Notes: generated from the sequence alone by a model not told the origin. Positions 17,609 through 27,573 are shown, numbered from the stretch's first letter. The stretch: 64,000 bases of DNA from MH13 sp040219355 (GCA_040219355.1 JAVJSN010000017.1:1-64000), one strand, 5' to 3'. Numbers and translations: made by a program.

Positions 17609-19162
17609 ATGAAATATTTGAAAAAATTTGGGCTGGCGTCCGCGCTGGCAACGCTATCGGTAAACCCGGTCTTTGCGCAGGAATCCATGTCCTTGGATCA
17701 ACGCGTCAATGAAATTTTCGCAACCGCGACAGGCCCATTCGTGAGCCTTATCTTTGCGCCGTTTCCCGGCACATCATTCCCGTGGATTGTTATGTGGCTG
17801 GTGATTGCTGCCACCATCTTCACGCTCTACTTCGGCTTTGTGCAGCTACGTTTTTTCTCGCACTCCATCTCATTGGTCAAAGGCGATTATTCTGACCCCA
17901 ATGATGCCGGCGAGGTCAGTCACTTCCAGGCTCTTGCAACGGCTCTTTCAGGCACCGTTGGCCTTGGCAACATCGCCGGTGTGGCAGTTGCCGTGGGCAT
18001 TGGCGGGCCGGGTGCAACGTTCTGGATGATTTTGGCGGGCTTGCTCGGCATGGCGTCCAAGTTCACCGAGTGTACGCTGGGTGTGAAGTACCGCAATGAG
18101 TACGAAGACGGCACGGTTTCCGGTGGCCCGATGTACTACATGTCCAAGGGCTTCAAAGAGCTTGGGCTGCCGGGCGGTAAGTTCCTGGCTATCCTGTTCT
18201 CGATCTTCTGTATCCTGGGCGCACTTGGCGGCGGCAACATGTTCCAAGCCAACCAAGCCCACGCTCAGATTTCTGGCATTTTCGGCGATTATCCAGGTTG
18301 GATCACCGGTCTGGTTTTTGCCGGTGTGGTGTTTGCCGTGATCGTTGGTGGCATCAAGTCGATCGCCAATGTGACGGAGAAAGTCGTTCCGTTCATGGGC
18401 ATCATGTATGTCGGCGCGGCGCTGATCATTTTGATCGTGAACTACGATTTGATCGGTTGGGCCTTCGGCCAGATCATCGAAGGTGCTTTCACCGGTCTTG
18501 GTGTTGCCGGCGGCTTTGTTGGTGCTCTTATTCAGGGCTTCAAACGCGCTGCCTTCTCCAACGAAGCTGGCGTTGGGTCAGCGGCTATCGCTCACTCGGC
18601 GGTGCGTACCAAAGAACCCATTACCGAAGGTTTTGTGTCTCTGCTTGAGCCGCTGATCGATACCGTTGTCATCTGTACGATGACGGCGCTGGTCATCATC
18701 ATCTCGCAGCAGCTTATCACAGACCCTGAAACGGGCCTTTATGTGCTCAACGAAGCCGGCACATCGGTCGCCACAATCGACGGAAACTCCGGCGTTGCCC
18801 TAACATCGGCTGCCTTCGGATCGGCCATTAGCTGGTTCCCGTTTGTGCTGGCGATTGCCGTGGTGCTGTTTGCCTTCTCCACCATGATCTCCTGGTCGTA
18901 CTACGGCTTGAAGGCGTGGACCTATCTGTTTGGAGAGGGCAAAACGACAGAGCTGATCTTCAAGATTATCTTCTGTGTGTTCATCGTCATTGGTGCCGCC
19001 GCCAGCCTTGGGCCGGTCATCGATTTCTCCGATGCGGCGATCTTCGCGATGGCTGTGGTGAACATCTTCGCCCTCTACTTCTTGATGAAGTTGGTGAAGA
19101 AAGAGCTTGAGTCCTACAGCGCTCGCCTGAAAGCTGGCGAGATCAAAAAGTTCAAACACTAA
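17609..19162 (+). CDS. Alanine/glycine:cation symporter (AGCS family)
   Basis: 517-residue secondary transporter with a leading signal-like hydrophobic stretch and about ten further membrane helices. Family landmarks: SHFQALATALSGTVGLGNIAGVAVA (about 108-132, the AGCS signature region), EDGTVSGGPMYY (167-178), FKRAAFSNEAGVGSAAIAHSA (about 310-330), and MISWSYYGLKAW toward the C-terminus. It should take up alanine or glycine with sodium. It is downstream of a Usp gene and divergent from an Lrp regulator. A strong hairpin follows at 19185-19214. Confidence 0.93.
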   Translation: MKYLKKFGLASALATLSVNPVFAQESMSLDQRVNEIFATATGPFVSLIFAPFPGTSFPWIVMWLVIAATIFTLYFGFVQLRFFSHSISLVKGDYSDPNDAGEVSHFQALATALSGTVGLGNIAGVAVAVGIGGPGATFWMILAGLLGMASKFTECTLGVKYRNEYEDGTVSGGPMYYMSKGFKELGLPGGKFLAILFSIFCILGALGGGNMFQANQAHAQISGIFGDYPGWITGLVFAGVVFAVIVGGIKSIANVTEKVVPFMGIMYVGAALIILIVNYDLIGWAFGQIIEGAFTGLGVAGGFVGALIQGFKRAAFSNEAGVGSAAIAHSAVRTKEPITEGFVSLLEPLIDTVVICTMTALVIIISQQLITDPETGLYVLNEAGTSVATIDGNSGVALTSAAFGSAISWFPFVLAIAVVLFAFSTMISWSYYGLKAWTYLFGEGKTTELIFKIIFCVFIVIGAAASLGPVIDFSDAAIFAMAVVNIFALYFLMKLVKKELESYSARLKAGEIKKFKH

Positions 19163-19184
19163 AAAACGTGGGTCTTGACCCTAA

Positions 19185-19214
19185 GGTTCGGGGCGGGCTT
19201 GCTCGCCCCGAACC
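19185..19214. terminator. Hairpin between convergent symporter and RND genes
   Basis: GGTTCGGGGCG / CGCCCCGAACC forms an 11-bp perfect stem with an 8-base loop between the symporter stop (19162) and the RND gene stop (19230), which converge. No T-run follows on either strand, so termination would be inefficient or Rho-assisted. Confidence 0.55.
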
Positions 19215-19229
19215 AATTCATTGAATGGC

Positions 19230-22200
19230 CTATTCAGCCGGAGCAGGCAATGATCCTTGAGCGCGTAACTCATCAGCTTGATCCGCAGGCGCCCGCAAGC
19301 AAAGCCGCAGCAGTGGCGGCACGGTGAGCAACGTCAAGAATGCTGACATCGAAAGCCCGCCAACCACAACGGCACCTAGGCCGCGGTAAAGCTCCGCACC
19401 TTCACCTGGAATTACCACCAATGGCAGCATGCCCATGATGCTGGTGAGCGTGGACATGAAGATCGGGCGGATGCGGTTGCGCGTCGCCTCTTCTATCGCC
19501 TCGACAGGCGCCATGCCGTCCTCGCGCAGATTGATCAATGTCTGATGCACGATGAGGATCGCGTTGTTCACCACAATGCCGATGAGGATGATGAAACCAA
19601 GCAGCGTTAACATGTCCAGGGGCTGCACCTGGAACGTATTGAGCAGCGCCAGACCGCCGACCCCGCCAGCCGCCGCGACCGGCACGGACACCAGGATCAC
19701 CAGCGGTAGGATGAAACTTTCAAACAGAATCGCCATCACCAAAAACACGATAAGCAACGCCACGATCAGATTGATCTGAATGGCATCCCATGTCTGGCTA
19801 AGCTGATCGGCGGTGCCCGAGACGGTGAGGCGAATGCCAGGCGGCAGGCCCTGCGCTTCCAGCGCGTCGACGACTTGCGTTTCCAGCATCGCAACCGCGG
19901 TTTCTAGTGGCAGCGCGTCGGAGGGGCGCACTTCCAGTGTGACGGTCCGCAAACGGTCGCGGTGGCGAATTTCCGTCGGACCTGCGGTCACCACAACATC
20001 GGCAAGCGCAGACACCGAAATGATCTGGCCGGACGGCGTGACGACAGGAAAACTGCCGACATCTTGTGTGCGCAGACCTGTCAAAGCCGAGCGGTCTCCA
20101 AGCAGAACCAAGTTCAGCCGGTCTGCACCTTCGGTGATCTCCGCCACGCGCAAGCCGTCATTGTAAGCATCCACGGTTGCCGCCAGCGCAGCAGCATCAA
20201 GCCCTGCATCGGCAAGACGCAGCCGGTCCGGGATCAGCCGAATTTCCGGCGCACCCAATTCAAGGCCAGGAATAGGCCGGAACTGATGACCTTCTGAGCG
20301 CGGCAGAATGCCGGACACCATGCCAGCGGCCTGCCCAGCAACAGCAAGGATCGTCTCCAAATCCTGACCAGAGACGTTCAGCTCAATCGTGCGGCCACCG
20401 CCCACACCCTGACCAAACAGAGAAGGTTGGGTCATAAAACCAAAGGTGCCCGGCTCGGCAAAGATGGGCTGCGATAAAATTGGGATCAGATCACCCGCAC
20501 GGGTCCCATCCATCGCTGTGGCGCCGACAAAGCTGTTGCCAGGCGTTGCCACAAAAAAGAAGTTGTCGATCACCGGCGAGCCGTCTTCCAGTTCCAGCGC
20601 TGGAGCTGCCTCCCACATCGGTCGAGCGGTCTGTTCGATGCGCTCGGCAATGGTCTCGGTGGTGTCCAGATTGTAGCCGGGCGGCGGGATGATCAGGCCA
20701 AAGACAAGATTGCGGTCGCCCTCTGGCAGATACTCCAGCTGGGGCAGGAACATCACGCTGGCAGTGATTGCGGTACCAGCGATCAGCGACACAAGCGTGA
20801 TGCCCAAAGCGCGGCTGCGCACCGTGGCGCGCACATACATCATCACCAAGGCCTTGAAGCCACGGCCAAGATGATCGATCCCAGGGAGCGCAAGTGTGGT
20901 CTGCTGTCCGCTTGCGAGCAATCGGCTGGAAAGGGCGGGAATAACTGTCACGGCGACCAGCAGCGACAACAGCACCGAAACCGAGATCGCAACCGCAATG
21001 TCGCGGAACAGCTGACCTGCCTCAAGCTGCATCACCAGGATTGGCACGAACACCAAAACGGTTGTCAGCGCCGACACGAGAATAGCGCCCCACACCTGCT
21101 TGGCCCCACGATAGGCAGCTTCGCGCCTTGGCATGCCGGTTTCGCGAAGACGATAAATGTTTTCCAGCACCACAATGGCGGCATCGACGATCATGCCGAC
21201 GGCAAAGGCAATGCCGGCGAGTGAGATAACGTTCAGCGTGCGCCCGGTCGCCGCCATCACAACAAACGTCGCGACTATCGATACCGGGATCGCCAGGGAG
21301 ACCACCAACGTGGCGCGTAGACTGCGCAAGAAGAGCAACAGCACAAGAGCCGCCAAACCGCCGCCGATCCAAATGTTCTGTGTCACCAGATCAATGGCGC
21401 CTTCGATGTAGATCGTCTCGTCGTACACCTGGTCGAGGATGAGATTTTGCGCGGCAACTGGTCCAGCAGAAAGCTCGTCGAGGGTGCGACGAACCTCTTC
21501 CATCGTTTCGATGACGTTGGCGCCGCGTTCACGCACCACGTTGAAGGCAAGGCTAGGTTCGCCATTGAAGCGCAACCGCACAGCTGACTCTTCATAGGCA
21601 AACGATACATCGGCCACATCGGCCACCAACACCCGGCCCAAAGGCGCTGACACGGATCCGCTCGTCGATGCACCATCGTTTTGCGAGCGCAGTACCACCG
21701 ACTCCACCGCATCGATGGTGTTAAGGTTGCCTTCCGCGCGCACGACGTAGCGCCGCTTGCCTTCTTCGATGTCGCCAGCCGATAGGGAAATGTTCTCAGT
21801 GCGCAGCCGGTTCACCACCTCTGGCACAGTCAGACCGAAGCGCGCCAAGCGTTGTGGATCAACCACGATTTGTAGCTCGCGGCTGACGCCACCAAACACG
21901 TTGACCGCCGAAACGCCTTCCACGCGTTCCAACCGGTCTTTCACGATGTCTTCAATGAAGTCTCCATAGGTCGGTAAGGACCGCGCGTTGCCCTCACCAG
22001 CCAACACAAGCACCCATGCGATGGGGCTATCATCGCCGCCGGAGGTGTTGAGCGTCGGTTCAGAGGCTTCATCGGGATACGACCCCACCCGGTCCAGCCG
22101 GTTGGAAACCAGCAGCAAGGTTTGGCTCATATCCGTGCCGATGGCGAATTCTAGCGTGATCTCTGCCTGTCCCGATGAGGACGAGGAGGTCATGATGTCG

Positions 22201-22430
22201 AGCCCTTCCAGCCCGCGCAGAACATCCTCTTGCGGGTTGATGATTTCTCGCTCGATTTCAACTGGTGCTGCCCCTGGCCAACTGGTCGAGATGGTCACCA
22301 CTGGGGAGCTAACATCTGGCGCCAATTGCACCGGGATGCGTGACAACGCCAAGCCGCCAAACAGGATTGCCATGATGACCGTCGCGACAACGGCGATGGG
22401 GCGATCAATGGCGAAACGGATAAGATCCAC
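19230..22430 (-). CDS. RND-family multidrug efflux transporter, inner-membrane subunit
   Basis: 1066 residues, the size of AcrB/HAE1 pumps. First helix DLIRFAIDRPIAVVATVIMAILFG, two large periplasmic loops, and helix bundles around residues 340-540 and 870-1040. The TM4 motif is GMIVDAAIVVLEN, keeping the Asp equivalent to AcrB D407 but with Ala at the D408 position. The TM10 motif GIVVNNAILIV has Asn in place of AcrB K940. These substitutions place it in a subclass with altered proton-relay residues. It starts with GTG 22430, 12 bases after the adaptor gene. No outer-membrane channel gene is present. Confidence 0.92.
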   Translation of the reverse strand: MDLIRFAIDRPIAVVATVIMAILFGGLALSRIPVQLAPDVSSPVVTISTSWPGAAPVEIEREIINPQEDVLRGLEGLDIMTSSSSSGQAEITLEFAIGTDMSQTLLLVSNRLDRVGSYPDEASEPTLNTSGGDDSPIAWVLVLAGEGNARSLPTYGDFIEDIVKDRLERVEGVSAVNVFGGVSRELQIVVDPQRLARFGLTVPEVVNRLRTENISLSAGDIEEGKRRYVVRAEGNLNTIDAVESVVLRSQNDGASTSGSVSAPLGRVLVADVADVSFAYEESAVRLRFNGEPSLAFNVVRERGANVIETMEEVRRTLDELSAGPVAAQNLILDQVYDETIYIEGAIDLVTQNIWIGGGLAALVLLLFLRSLRATLVVSLAIPVSIVATFVVMAATGRTLNVISLAGIAFAVGMIVDAAIVVLENIYRLRETGMPRREAAYRGAKQVWGAILVSALTTVLVFVPILVMQLEAGQLFRDIAVAISVSVLLSLLVAVTVIPALSSRLLASGQQTTLALPGIDHLGRGFKALVMMYVRATVRSRALGITLVSLIAGTAITASVMFLPQLEYLPEGDRNLVFGLIIPPPGYNLDTTETIAERIEQTARPMWEAAPALELEDGSPVIDNFFFVATPGNSFVGATAMDGTRAGDLIPILSQPIFAEPGTFGFMTQPSLFGQGVGGGRTIELNVSGQDLETILAVAGQAAGMVSGILPRSEGHQFRPIPGLELGAPEIRLIPDRLRLADAGLDAAALAATVDAYNDGLRVAEITEGADRLNLVLLGDRSALTGLRTQDVGSFPVVTPSGQIISVSALADVVVTAGPTEIRHRDRLRTVTLEVRPSDALPLETAVAMLETQVVDALEAQGLPPGIRLTVSGTADQLSQTWDAIQINLIVALLIVFLVMAILFESFILPLVILVSVPVAAAGGVGGLALLNTFQVQPLDMLTLLGFIILIGIVVNNAILIVHQTLINLREDGMAPVEAIEEATRNRIRPIFMSTLTSIMGMLPLVVIPGEGAELYRGLGAVVVGGLSMSAFLTLLTVPPLLRLCLRAPADQADELRAQGSLPAPAE

Positions 22431-22442
22431 GGTGCTCGCTCC

Positions 22443-23585
22443 CTAGTTTTCTGACTCTGGCTCAGGCTCTGCAGTCTGGGCGTTGGTTGCTTGGATCGGT
22501 TGGCCGGGGAACAAACGTTCATTGCCGCGCACGACCACAAAGTCGCCTTCGCTGAGCCCACTGAGCACCTCAAACCGGTCGCCCATGGCAACACCCACTT
22601 GAACGGTGCGCGGTGTGGCAATTCCTTCTTCGTCAACAAAAACCGACCAGCCATTGGCGCTTTGCGTCAAGGCGTCTTTGGGAACCGACAGCGCATCGCG
22701 CGGTGCATCCGTGGGCACTGAAACGGTGATCGACTGGCCCACAGCAATGCGCCGGGTCAGTGCCTGTAGATCGGCGGTAAAACGAACCGGACGGGTTCGG
22801 GTGCTGGCAAACTCGGTCGGAAGGATGGCGCGTACTGTGAGCTCCAGCGGCGTGCCTTCTTCTGTCTCGCCGCTAAGAATCAATTCCGGCGAAAGCCCTG
22901 GGATGTACTGCGCCGGAACATTGGCCTCGATCTCAAGGGTTGTGATGTCCAAAATCCGGGCCACCGGGTTGCCAACGGAAATGAACTGGCCGGGATCGGT
23001 TTCCACCGAAAGCACCACGCCACGAAACGGTGCGGTGATCACCGCGCGTTCAAAATTGTAGCGCGCCCGCTCAAGGGCAGCTTGCGAGTTGAGCAATCGT
23101 GCCTGCGCTTCGGCCAACTGGCCGCGCGCCTCAGAGAAAGCACCGCGCGTGTCTTCCAACCGACCTTCGGAGAAGGCGGCGCTGCCGCGCAAACTGTCGG
23201 TGCGCGTGAACACATCCTGGGTGCGGGTCACGCGTGCTTGCGCTACCTCGATGCCCGCTTGCGCTTCGGCAACGCTCGCTTGAGCCTGCTCCAGTTCAAT
23301 GCCGATCAACTGGCGGTCGAGCACGGCCAGGACATCTCCGGGTTCCACCAGGTCACCAACCAAAACGCCGACTTCATCCACGATCCCGGCAACGCGTGCT
23401 GCGATGGCACTGTCGCGCTGGGCAACAATCTCGCCAAACACGGGGCGGGTTTCGGCCAGTGTGCGCATGTCGACCGGCTCGGTGACAACCAGAGATGGGC
23501 CGCCCTGCGCCAGAGCGGCGCTGGCGAGCACGAGAAGAAGCAAAATGGCGGCAATGTGAGTCGCACTAAGGCGGGAAAAGGACAT
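22443..23585 (-). CDS. RND efflux periplasmic adaptor subunit (HlyD/MFP family)
   Basis: 380-residue membrane-fusion protein. Signal peptide to about residue 27 (ALAQGG), a lipoyl-like half (RVAGIVDEVGVLVGDLVEPGDVLAVLD, 64-90), an alpha-hairpin of about 90 residues rich in Ala, Glu and Gln, and the second lipoyl half (ITAPFRGVVLSVETDPGQFISVG). Beta-barrel and membrane-proximal domains follow. No lipobox Cys is visible, so it is probably anchored otherwise or soluble. It links the RND pump to an outer-membrane channel. First gene of a two-gene operon. The 199-bp upstream gap should hold the promoter. Confidence 0.92.
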   Translation of the reverse strand: MSFSRLSATHIAAILLLLVLASAALAQGGPSLVVTEPVDMRTLAETRPVFGEIVAQRDSAIAARVAGIVDEVGVLVGDLVEPGDVLAVLDRQLIGIELEQAQASVAEAQAGIEVAQARVTRTQDVFTRTDSLRGSAAFSEGRLEDTRGAFSEARGQLAEAQARLLNSQAALERARYNFERAVITAPFRGVVLSVETDPGQFISVGNPVARILDITTLEIEANVPAQYIPGLSPELILSGETEEGTPLELTVRAILPTEFASTRTRPVRFTADLQALTRRIAVGQSITVSVPTDAPRDALSVPKDALTQSANGWSVFVDEEGIATPRTVQVGVAMGDRFEVLSGLSEGDFVVVRGNERLFPGQPIQATNAQTAEPEPESEN

Positions 23586-23784
23586 GATCTATGGTGCTTT
23601 TTGGTTCGGGATCACGCGAACCAAAACTGTGGGTTCAGCGCTTTTTTCCTGGCTGATGCCAGAGTGATCATAGGATTAGTGCGAAATCTAGTGGCGAAGA
23701 CTGCGGATGCCAAAGCAAAGTGACGCGCGTGTGTCGGTCACCACGTTGTTCATCTGTTTCACACCACGTTCGGCAAGTCGTGAC

Positions 23785-24411
23785 CTAATTTTTCGCAGGA
23801 AACAACACCGGCGCGTCACCCTCCTGCCATTGGGCATACTTCACCATCATCGTTTCAAAGCGTGGCGAGGCCAAAAACCGCGCAAGCCAAGCTTGGAGGC
23901 TTGGCCAGGGTTGAGCGTCAAACCAGTCTTTGTCGATAAAAGCAAACTGCCGCACGAACGGCAAAATGGCGTTGTCGGCGAGGCTCTCCCGGCCAAACAT
24001 CCAATCGTCGATTTGATCGTTGAGGTTGGACAAGAAAACCGAGGCCTTGTCGCGTTCCGTGTTCGGGTCAGTGCCAGGATAGCGCGTCTCGTACTTGGTG
24101 CGATCAAGCGCTTGCTTGAACGGGCCATCGACCCGCGCAATCCAAGCGTGGCCCTCGTCGGGCATGGAAAGCCAATCCTCGGGGTCGTTTTGCTTCAGCG
24201 CCCAGAGCATTACGTCCAGGCTTTCATCGATCACTTCGGTCTGGGTGACGAGGCATGGCACAGTTGCGCTGGGCGAGACATCCAAGAACGCTTGCGGTTT
24301 GTCGCGCAGAACAACTTCGCGCAGTTCCACCTCAACGCCCGAAACCTGCAGGGCAAGGCGCGCCCGCATGGCATAGGGGCAGCGGCGAAAGGAGTAGAGA
24401 ATGGGGGTCAT
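23785..24411 (-). CDS. Glutathione S-transferase family protein
   Basis: 208 residues with an N-terminal thioredoxin-like domain opening LYSFRRCPYAMRARLAL (Cys11 in CPYA, where glutaredoxins have CPYC) and VPCLVT plus DES for the glutathione gamma-glutamyl contact. An all-alpha C-terminal domain follows (about 85-208). The CPYA form suggests a Cys-type GST or glutaredoxin-2-like protein that can do thiol transfer or deglutathionylation. It is a single gene between the efflux operon and the SorC regulator, with no clear functional tie to either. Confidence 0.88.
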   Translation of the reverse strand: MTPILYSFRRCPYAMRARLALQVSGVEVELREVVLRDKPQAFLDVSPSATVPCLVTQTEVIDESLDVMLWALKQNDPEDWLSMPDEGHAWIARVDGPFKQALDRTKYETRYPGTDPNTERDKASVFLSNLNDQIDDWMFGRESLADNAILPFVRQFAFIDKDWFDAQPWPSLQAWLARFLASPRFETMMVKYAQWQEGDAPVLFPAKN

Positions 24412-24455
24412 TGCGGAGCCGGTTTACACCGCGCAGATCGTTCAAAAAAGCGTTT

Positions 24456-25421
24456 TCAGCGCAATAGCCACGAGGCCGTGTCTTCGTCGGTCACCAAATG
24501 CGTGGCAAATCTGCCGCGCAGCGCCGCTTCGATGGCCCCACGCTTGCTTTTGCCACAGGCGACCAGCATGCGCATGTCAATGGCGCGCAGTTGGTCCAGG
24601 GACGCGCCAATCAACCGACCTGTCAGTGGCCCGTCTAAGCCGTTGCCTTCAGCGTCAAAAAAGTGCCCCCAAAAAACGCCTTTGGCACCCATTGCCAGAT
24701 AGGTGTCCAACTCGTCCTGGGTGGCCATGCCCGAGCCCACCAGGGTGAGTGGGTGGCTCAAACTGCCAACCGAAAACAGCGCTTTGGTGAGGTCGGCCAG
24801 CTCATTGAGCTGCCGGGCAATGATCGGTTCTTCGCGCAGCTGCGATGCCAAATCAACCGAGGAAACAACCGCAGGTGCGTGCAGCGTGCGGCACGGCGCC
24901 AGCGTGCGCCGAGCGATTTCAATCGTGCAGGCTTCGGGCGCAAACAGCGCGTTGAAGTCCATCGAGCCGATCAGTTGGTAGCAGGTGAGATCGGGCACTG
25001 GCCCATTGGGAAACGTGTTCGCCACGTGCTGGATGGTTTCACCCCAGGCAATTCCAAGCTTGTCGCCTGGCTCCAGCAGATCACGCAAGGCTGACGCCGC
25101 CACTTGCCCCACCCGCTCCAGCATCGCTTCGCCGCGCTGCGGTTCCACGTCGTTATGGGCGATGTAGCAATCGGTCAGGCCAAAGCGCTCTGTCAGTTTG
25201 CGTGACAGAGGTGAGGCGGTGAAGCTTTCGCCGCGAATGCGGATATCGACGATACCAAGGTCACGGGCGAGCCGCAGATAGTTCACGATGGTGGCGCGCG
25301 ACAGTCCAATGCGCTGGGCAATCTCGCTCTGCGTCAGCCCTTCACGATAGTAGAGCATGGCCACATGGGCGAGCTGCGCCTCGGAGTGGCTGGCATCCTT
25401 GGCTGTCTTCCCGTCCGGCAT
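24456..25421 (-). CDS. SorC/DeoR-type sugar-binding transcriptional regulator
   Basis: 321 residues: helix-turn-helix LTQSEIAQRIGLSRATIVNYLRLAR (about 30-54), then a NagB-fold effector domain with GIAWGETIQHVA, LVGSGMAT and GRLIGASLDQLRAI. Family members bind phosphorylated sugars. It lies 113 bases downstream of the aldolase/dehydrogenase gene on the same strand and is the only regulator in the block, so it probably controls mtnK-mtnA-aldolase and the divergent importer. The inverted repeat at 30030-30045 is a possible operator. A phosphorylated pentose product of MtnK or MtnA is a plausible effector. Confidence 0.88.
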   Translation of the reverse strand: MPDGKTAKDASHSEAQLAHVAMLYYREGLTQSEIAQRIGLSRATIVNYLRLARDLGIVDIRIRGESFTASPLSRKLTERFGLTDCYIAHNDVEPQRGEAMLERVGQVAASALRDLLEPGDKLGIAWGETIQHVANTFPNGPVPDLTCYQLIGSMDFNALFAPEACTIEIARRTLAPCRTLHAPAVVSSVDLASQLREEPIIARQLNELADLTKALFSVGSLSHPLTLVGSGMATQDELDTYLAMGAKGVFWGHFFDAEGNGLDGPLTGRLIGASLDQLRAIDMRMLVACGKSKRGAIEAALRGRFATHLVTDEDTASWLLR

Positions 25422-25534
25422 GTGATGACCTTAGCGTTTGTTCAGCAAAAGTGGGAATCGGTTTTGCGCCCGGAACATGAGCCAAGAAAAGGCAAAAGAG
25501 CGCATCACATTGTTTCGCCTTAACACCACGGGCT

Positions 25535-27568
25535 CTATCGCAAAGCGGCTTCGATGTTGCCGCCATCGACCGTTACCACATGGCCAGTGGTGCGTTCCAT
25601 GCGTGCTAAGGCGGTAAACGCATCAGCCACATGGTGGGCCTCGACCTCGCGTTTCAGCAAATTGCCCGCCATGTAGGACGCCTCATCCGTGCCGCGCGCT
25701 TTGGCCCGTTCTGCGATGAAGTCATTGGTCAAAAGCCCGGAGCGAATGCGATCCGCATTGACGCCATTGACGCGAATGCCTTGATCCCCAAGTTCCAGAG
25801 CCAGTTGCCGCATTAGAAAGAAAGTCGTTGCTTTGGGCATGCCGTAAGCGCCGAAATTTTTGCCTGGGTTCACTGCCTGCTTGGAGATGTTGAAAAGCAA
25901 TTGCCCACCGCGGCCCTGAAGGGCGAACAATGCCGCCGCTTCCTTGGCAAAGCGCTGGTGGGAGAAGAAGTTGAGCTCAAACGCCCCACGCAACTCTTCA
26001 TCGGTGAGATCAACCAAAGCGCCGCTCAGTGCAGCACCAGCGTTGGAAACCAGAATATCCAGTCCGCCGAATCGTTGCGTCACCTGATCCATCGCTTGTT
26101 CAGCAGCATCGGGATCCGTCACGTCCAGCGCAAGGCCATCATGACCGCCACCCAGGCTTTTGAGCGCTGCCGCCAACTGCTCCTTGTCGCGGTCCACCAA
26201 AAAGACACTGGCGCCAAGGGTTGCAAACGCCTTGGCAATCGCATGCCCAATAGCCCCACCACCGCCGGTGACCATCACAACGCGGCTGGCAAAGGCAGCC
26301 GGTTTGCCCTTGCCGAGCTTGGCCTGCTCCAGCGACCAATACTCCATATCGAAGAGGTCGTTCTCTTCGATAGGCCTGAAGCCGCCCGCATCCTCGCCAA
26401 TCGCGCGCACGCGCAAGTTCTGCTCACCGAGATCGGCGGCAATGTGGGCTGCCTTGTCGGAAGATCCGACGCCGATCAATCCAAAACCCTCTGCCCAAAC
26501 GAGATTGGGGCTCGGTTTCAGCATCGTGCGGTCATTGCCAACACGCGCATTCTGCCGCGTGAAGTAGACTTCATAGTCTGCTTTAAACGCATTGATCTTG
26601 GCCGTGATCGCCGCCTGCGAGGCAAGATCACTTGCAGAAAGAACCAGGGGCTTGGCTTTGGTGCGGATCACATGATCGGGCGAAGCTACCCCGCGCGTTG
26701 CCAAGTCGGCGGCATCACCGCGTTCAAAAAATGCCATAACATCCGGCCCATTGCGCAGCGCCAGAATTGGCAGGGGTGCATCGCGGTCGCCCGGCGCCAA
26801 AGCGCCGCGCAACCGCGCCAACCCATCGGGAGCCTGGGCTGGCAAACGGACTTGAAGCGACGTTGTGTCCTGCATTGTCAGGAAATCTGCCACCTCATTG
26901 GTGTGCGAAACAATCAAATCGTAGCTGGATTTGGCATCTGGCCCGAAAGCGAAGTGGCCGTGCTTCAAGAGCAATAGCCCCTCAACATCGGGGTTGGAAT
27001 CGTAAACTTCCGCAGCAGCCTTGGCCAAGGCAAAGCCAGGCATGATGTAGGGCACGATGCCCAATCGGTCGCCGAAAATCTGCCGTGCAACGTCTTCCGC
27101 ATTCGGCAGGTTGGCGAGCACCAGAAACGGCGTGGCGTGTGTGTGATCGACAAAGGTGTGCGGCAGGAAGGCGTGCAGCAGCGTCTCTACGGACGGGTTC
27201 GGCGCAGTGGAATCAAGAAGGTTCTGCCGTTGGACATTGACCATCTCTTCGTCCGACAGGGCGTCGAGCGCTCGCAGCGCCAAAAGCGGGTTAAGGCGAA
27301 CCCCCGGCAGACCAGGCGCCTGAATGGTATCAAGATCCCAGCCAGAGCCTTTGACGTGCAGAACGCGTTGATCGTTTCCGAAAAGATCAGGCCGCGACAC
27401 CTTCACTGACGTGTTGCCCCCGCCATGCATGACGAGGTCTGGGTTCTGACCAATGATGCGGCTTGTGTAGACGCGGTGCGCCAGCAGCTTGTCGGCTTCG
27501 CTTGCGTCCGGCCCTAAATCATCCACCCAGGATTGTGCGTCCGCATCACTCCAACGATTTTCAATCAT
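25535..27568 (-). CDS. Bifunctional class II aldolase / short-chain dehydrogenase (RhaD-like fusion)
   Basis: 677-residue fusion. The N-terminal part (about 1-400) is an AraD/FucA-type class II aldolase with HGGGNTSVK, KGSGWDL and the HTHATP zinc-ligand cluster. The C-terminal part (about 428-677) is an SDR with TGGGGAIG, NAGAALSG and YGMPK (YxxxK). Fusions of this type act in rhamnose breakdown, where a ketose-1-phosphate is split to DHAP plus an aldehyde and the SDR oxidises a product. Here it sits 5 bases after mtnA, so the substrate is more likely 5-methylthioribulose-1-phosphate or 5-deoxyribulose-1-phosphate, as in the DHAP shunt. No rhamnose isomerase or kinase is present in the window. 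Confidence 0.88.
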   Translation of the reverse strand: MIENRWSDADAQSWVDDLGPDASEADKLLAHRVYTSRIIGQNPDLVMHGGGNTSVKVSRPDLFGNDQRVLHVKGSGWDLDTIQAPGLPGVRLNPLLALRALDALSDEEMVNVQRQNLLDSTAPNPSVETLLHAFLPHTFVDHTHATPFLVLANLPNAEDVARQIFGDRLGIVPYIMPGFALAKAAAEVYDSNPDVEGLLLLKHGHFAFGPDAKSSYDLIVSHTNEVADFLTMQDTTSLQVRLPAQAPDGLARLRGALAPGDRDAPLPILALRNGPDVMAFFERGDAADLATRGVASPDHVIRTKAKPLVLSASDLASQAAITAKINAFKADYEVYFTRQNARVGNDRTMLKPSPNLVWAEGFGLIGVGSSDKAAHIAADLGEQNLRVRAIGEDAGGFRPIEENDLFDMEYWSLEQAKLGKGKPAAFASRVVMVTGGGGAIGHAIAKAFATLGASVFLVDRDKEQLAAALKSLGGGHDGLALDVTDPDAAEQAMDQVTQRFGGLDILVSNAGAALSGALVDLTDEELRGAFELNFFSHQRFAKEAAALFALQGRGGQLLFNISKQAVNPGKNFGAYGMPKATTFFLMRQLALELGDQGIRVNGVNADRIRSGLLTNDFIAERAKARGTDEASYMAGNLLKREVEAHHVADAFTALARMERTTGHVVTVDGGNIEAALR

Positions 27569-27573
27569 ATCTG

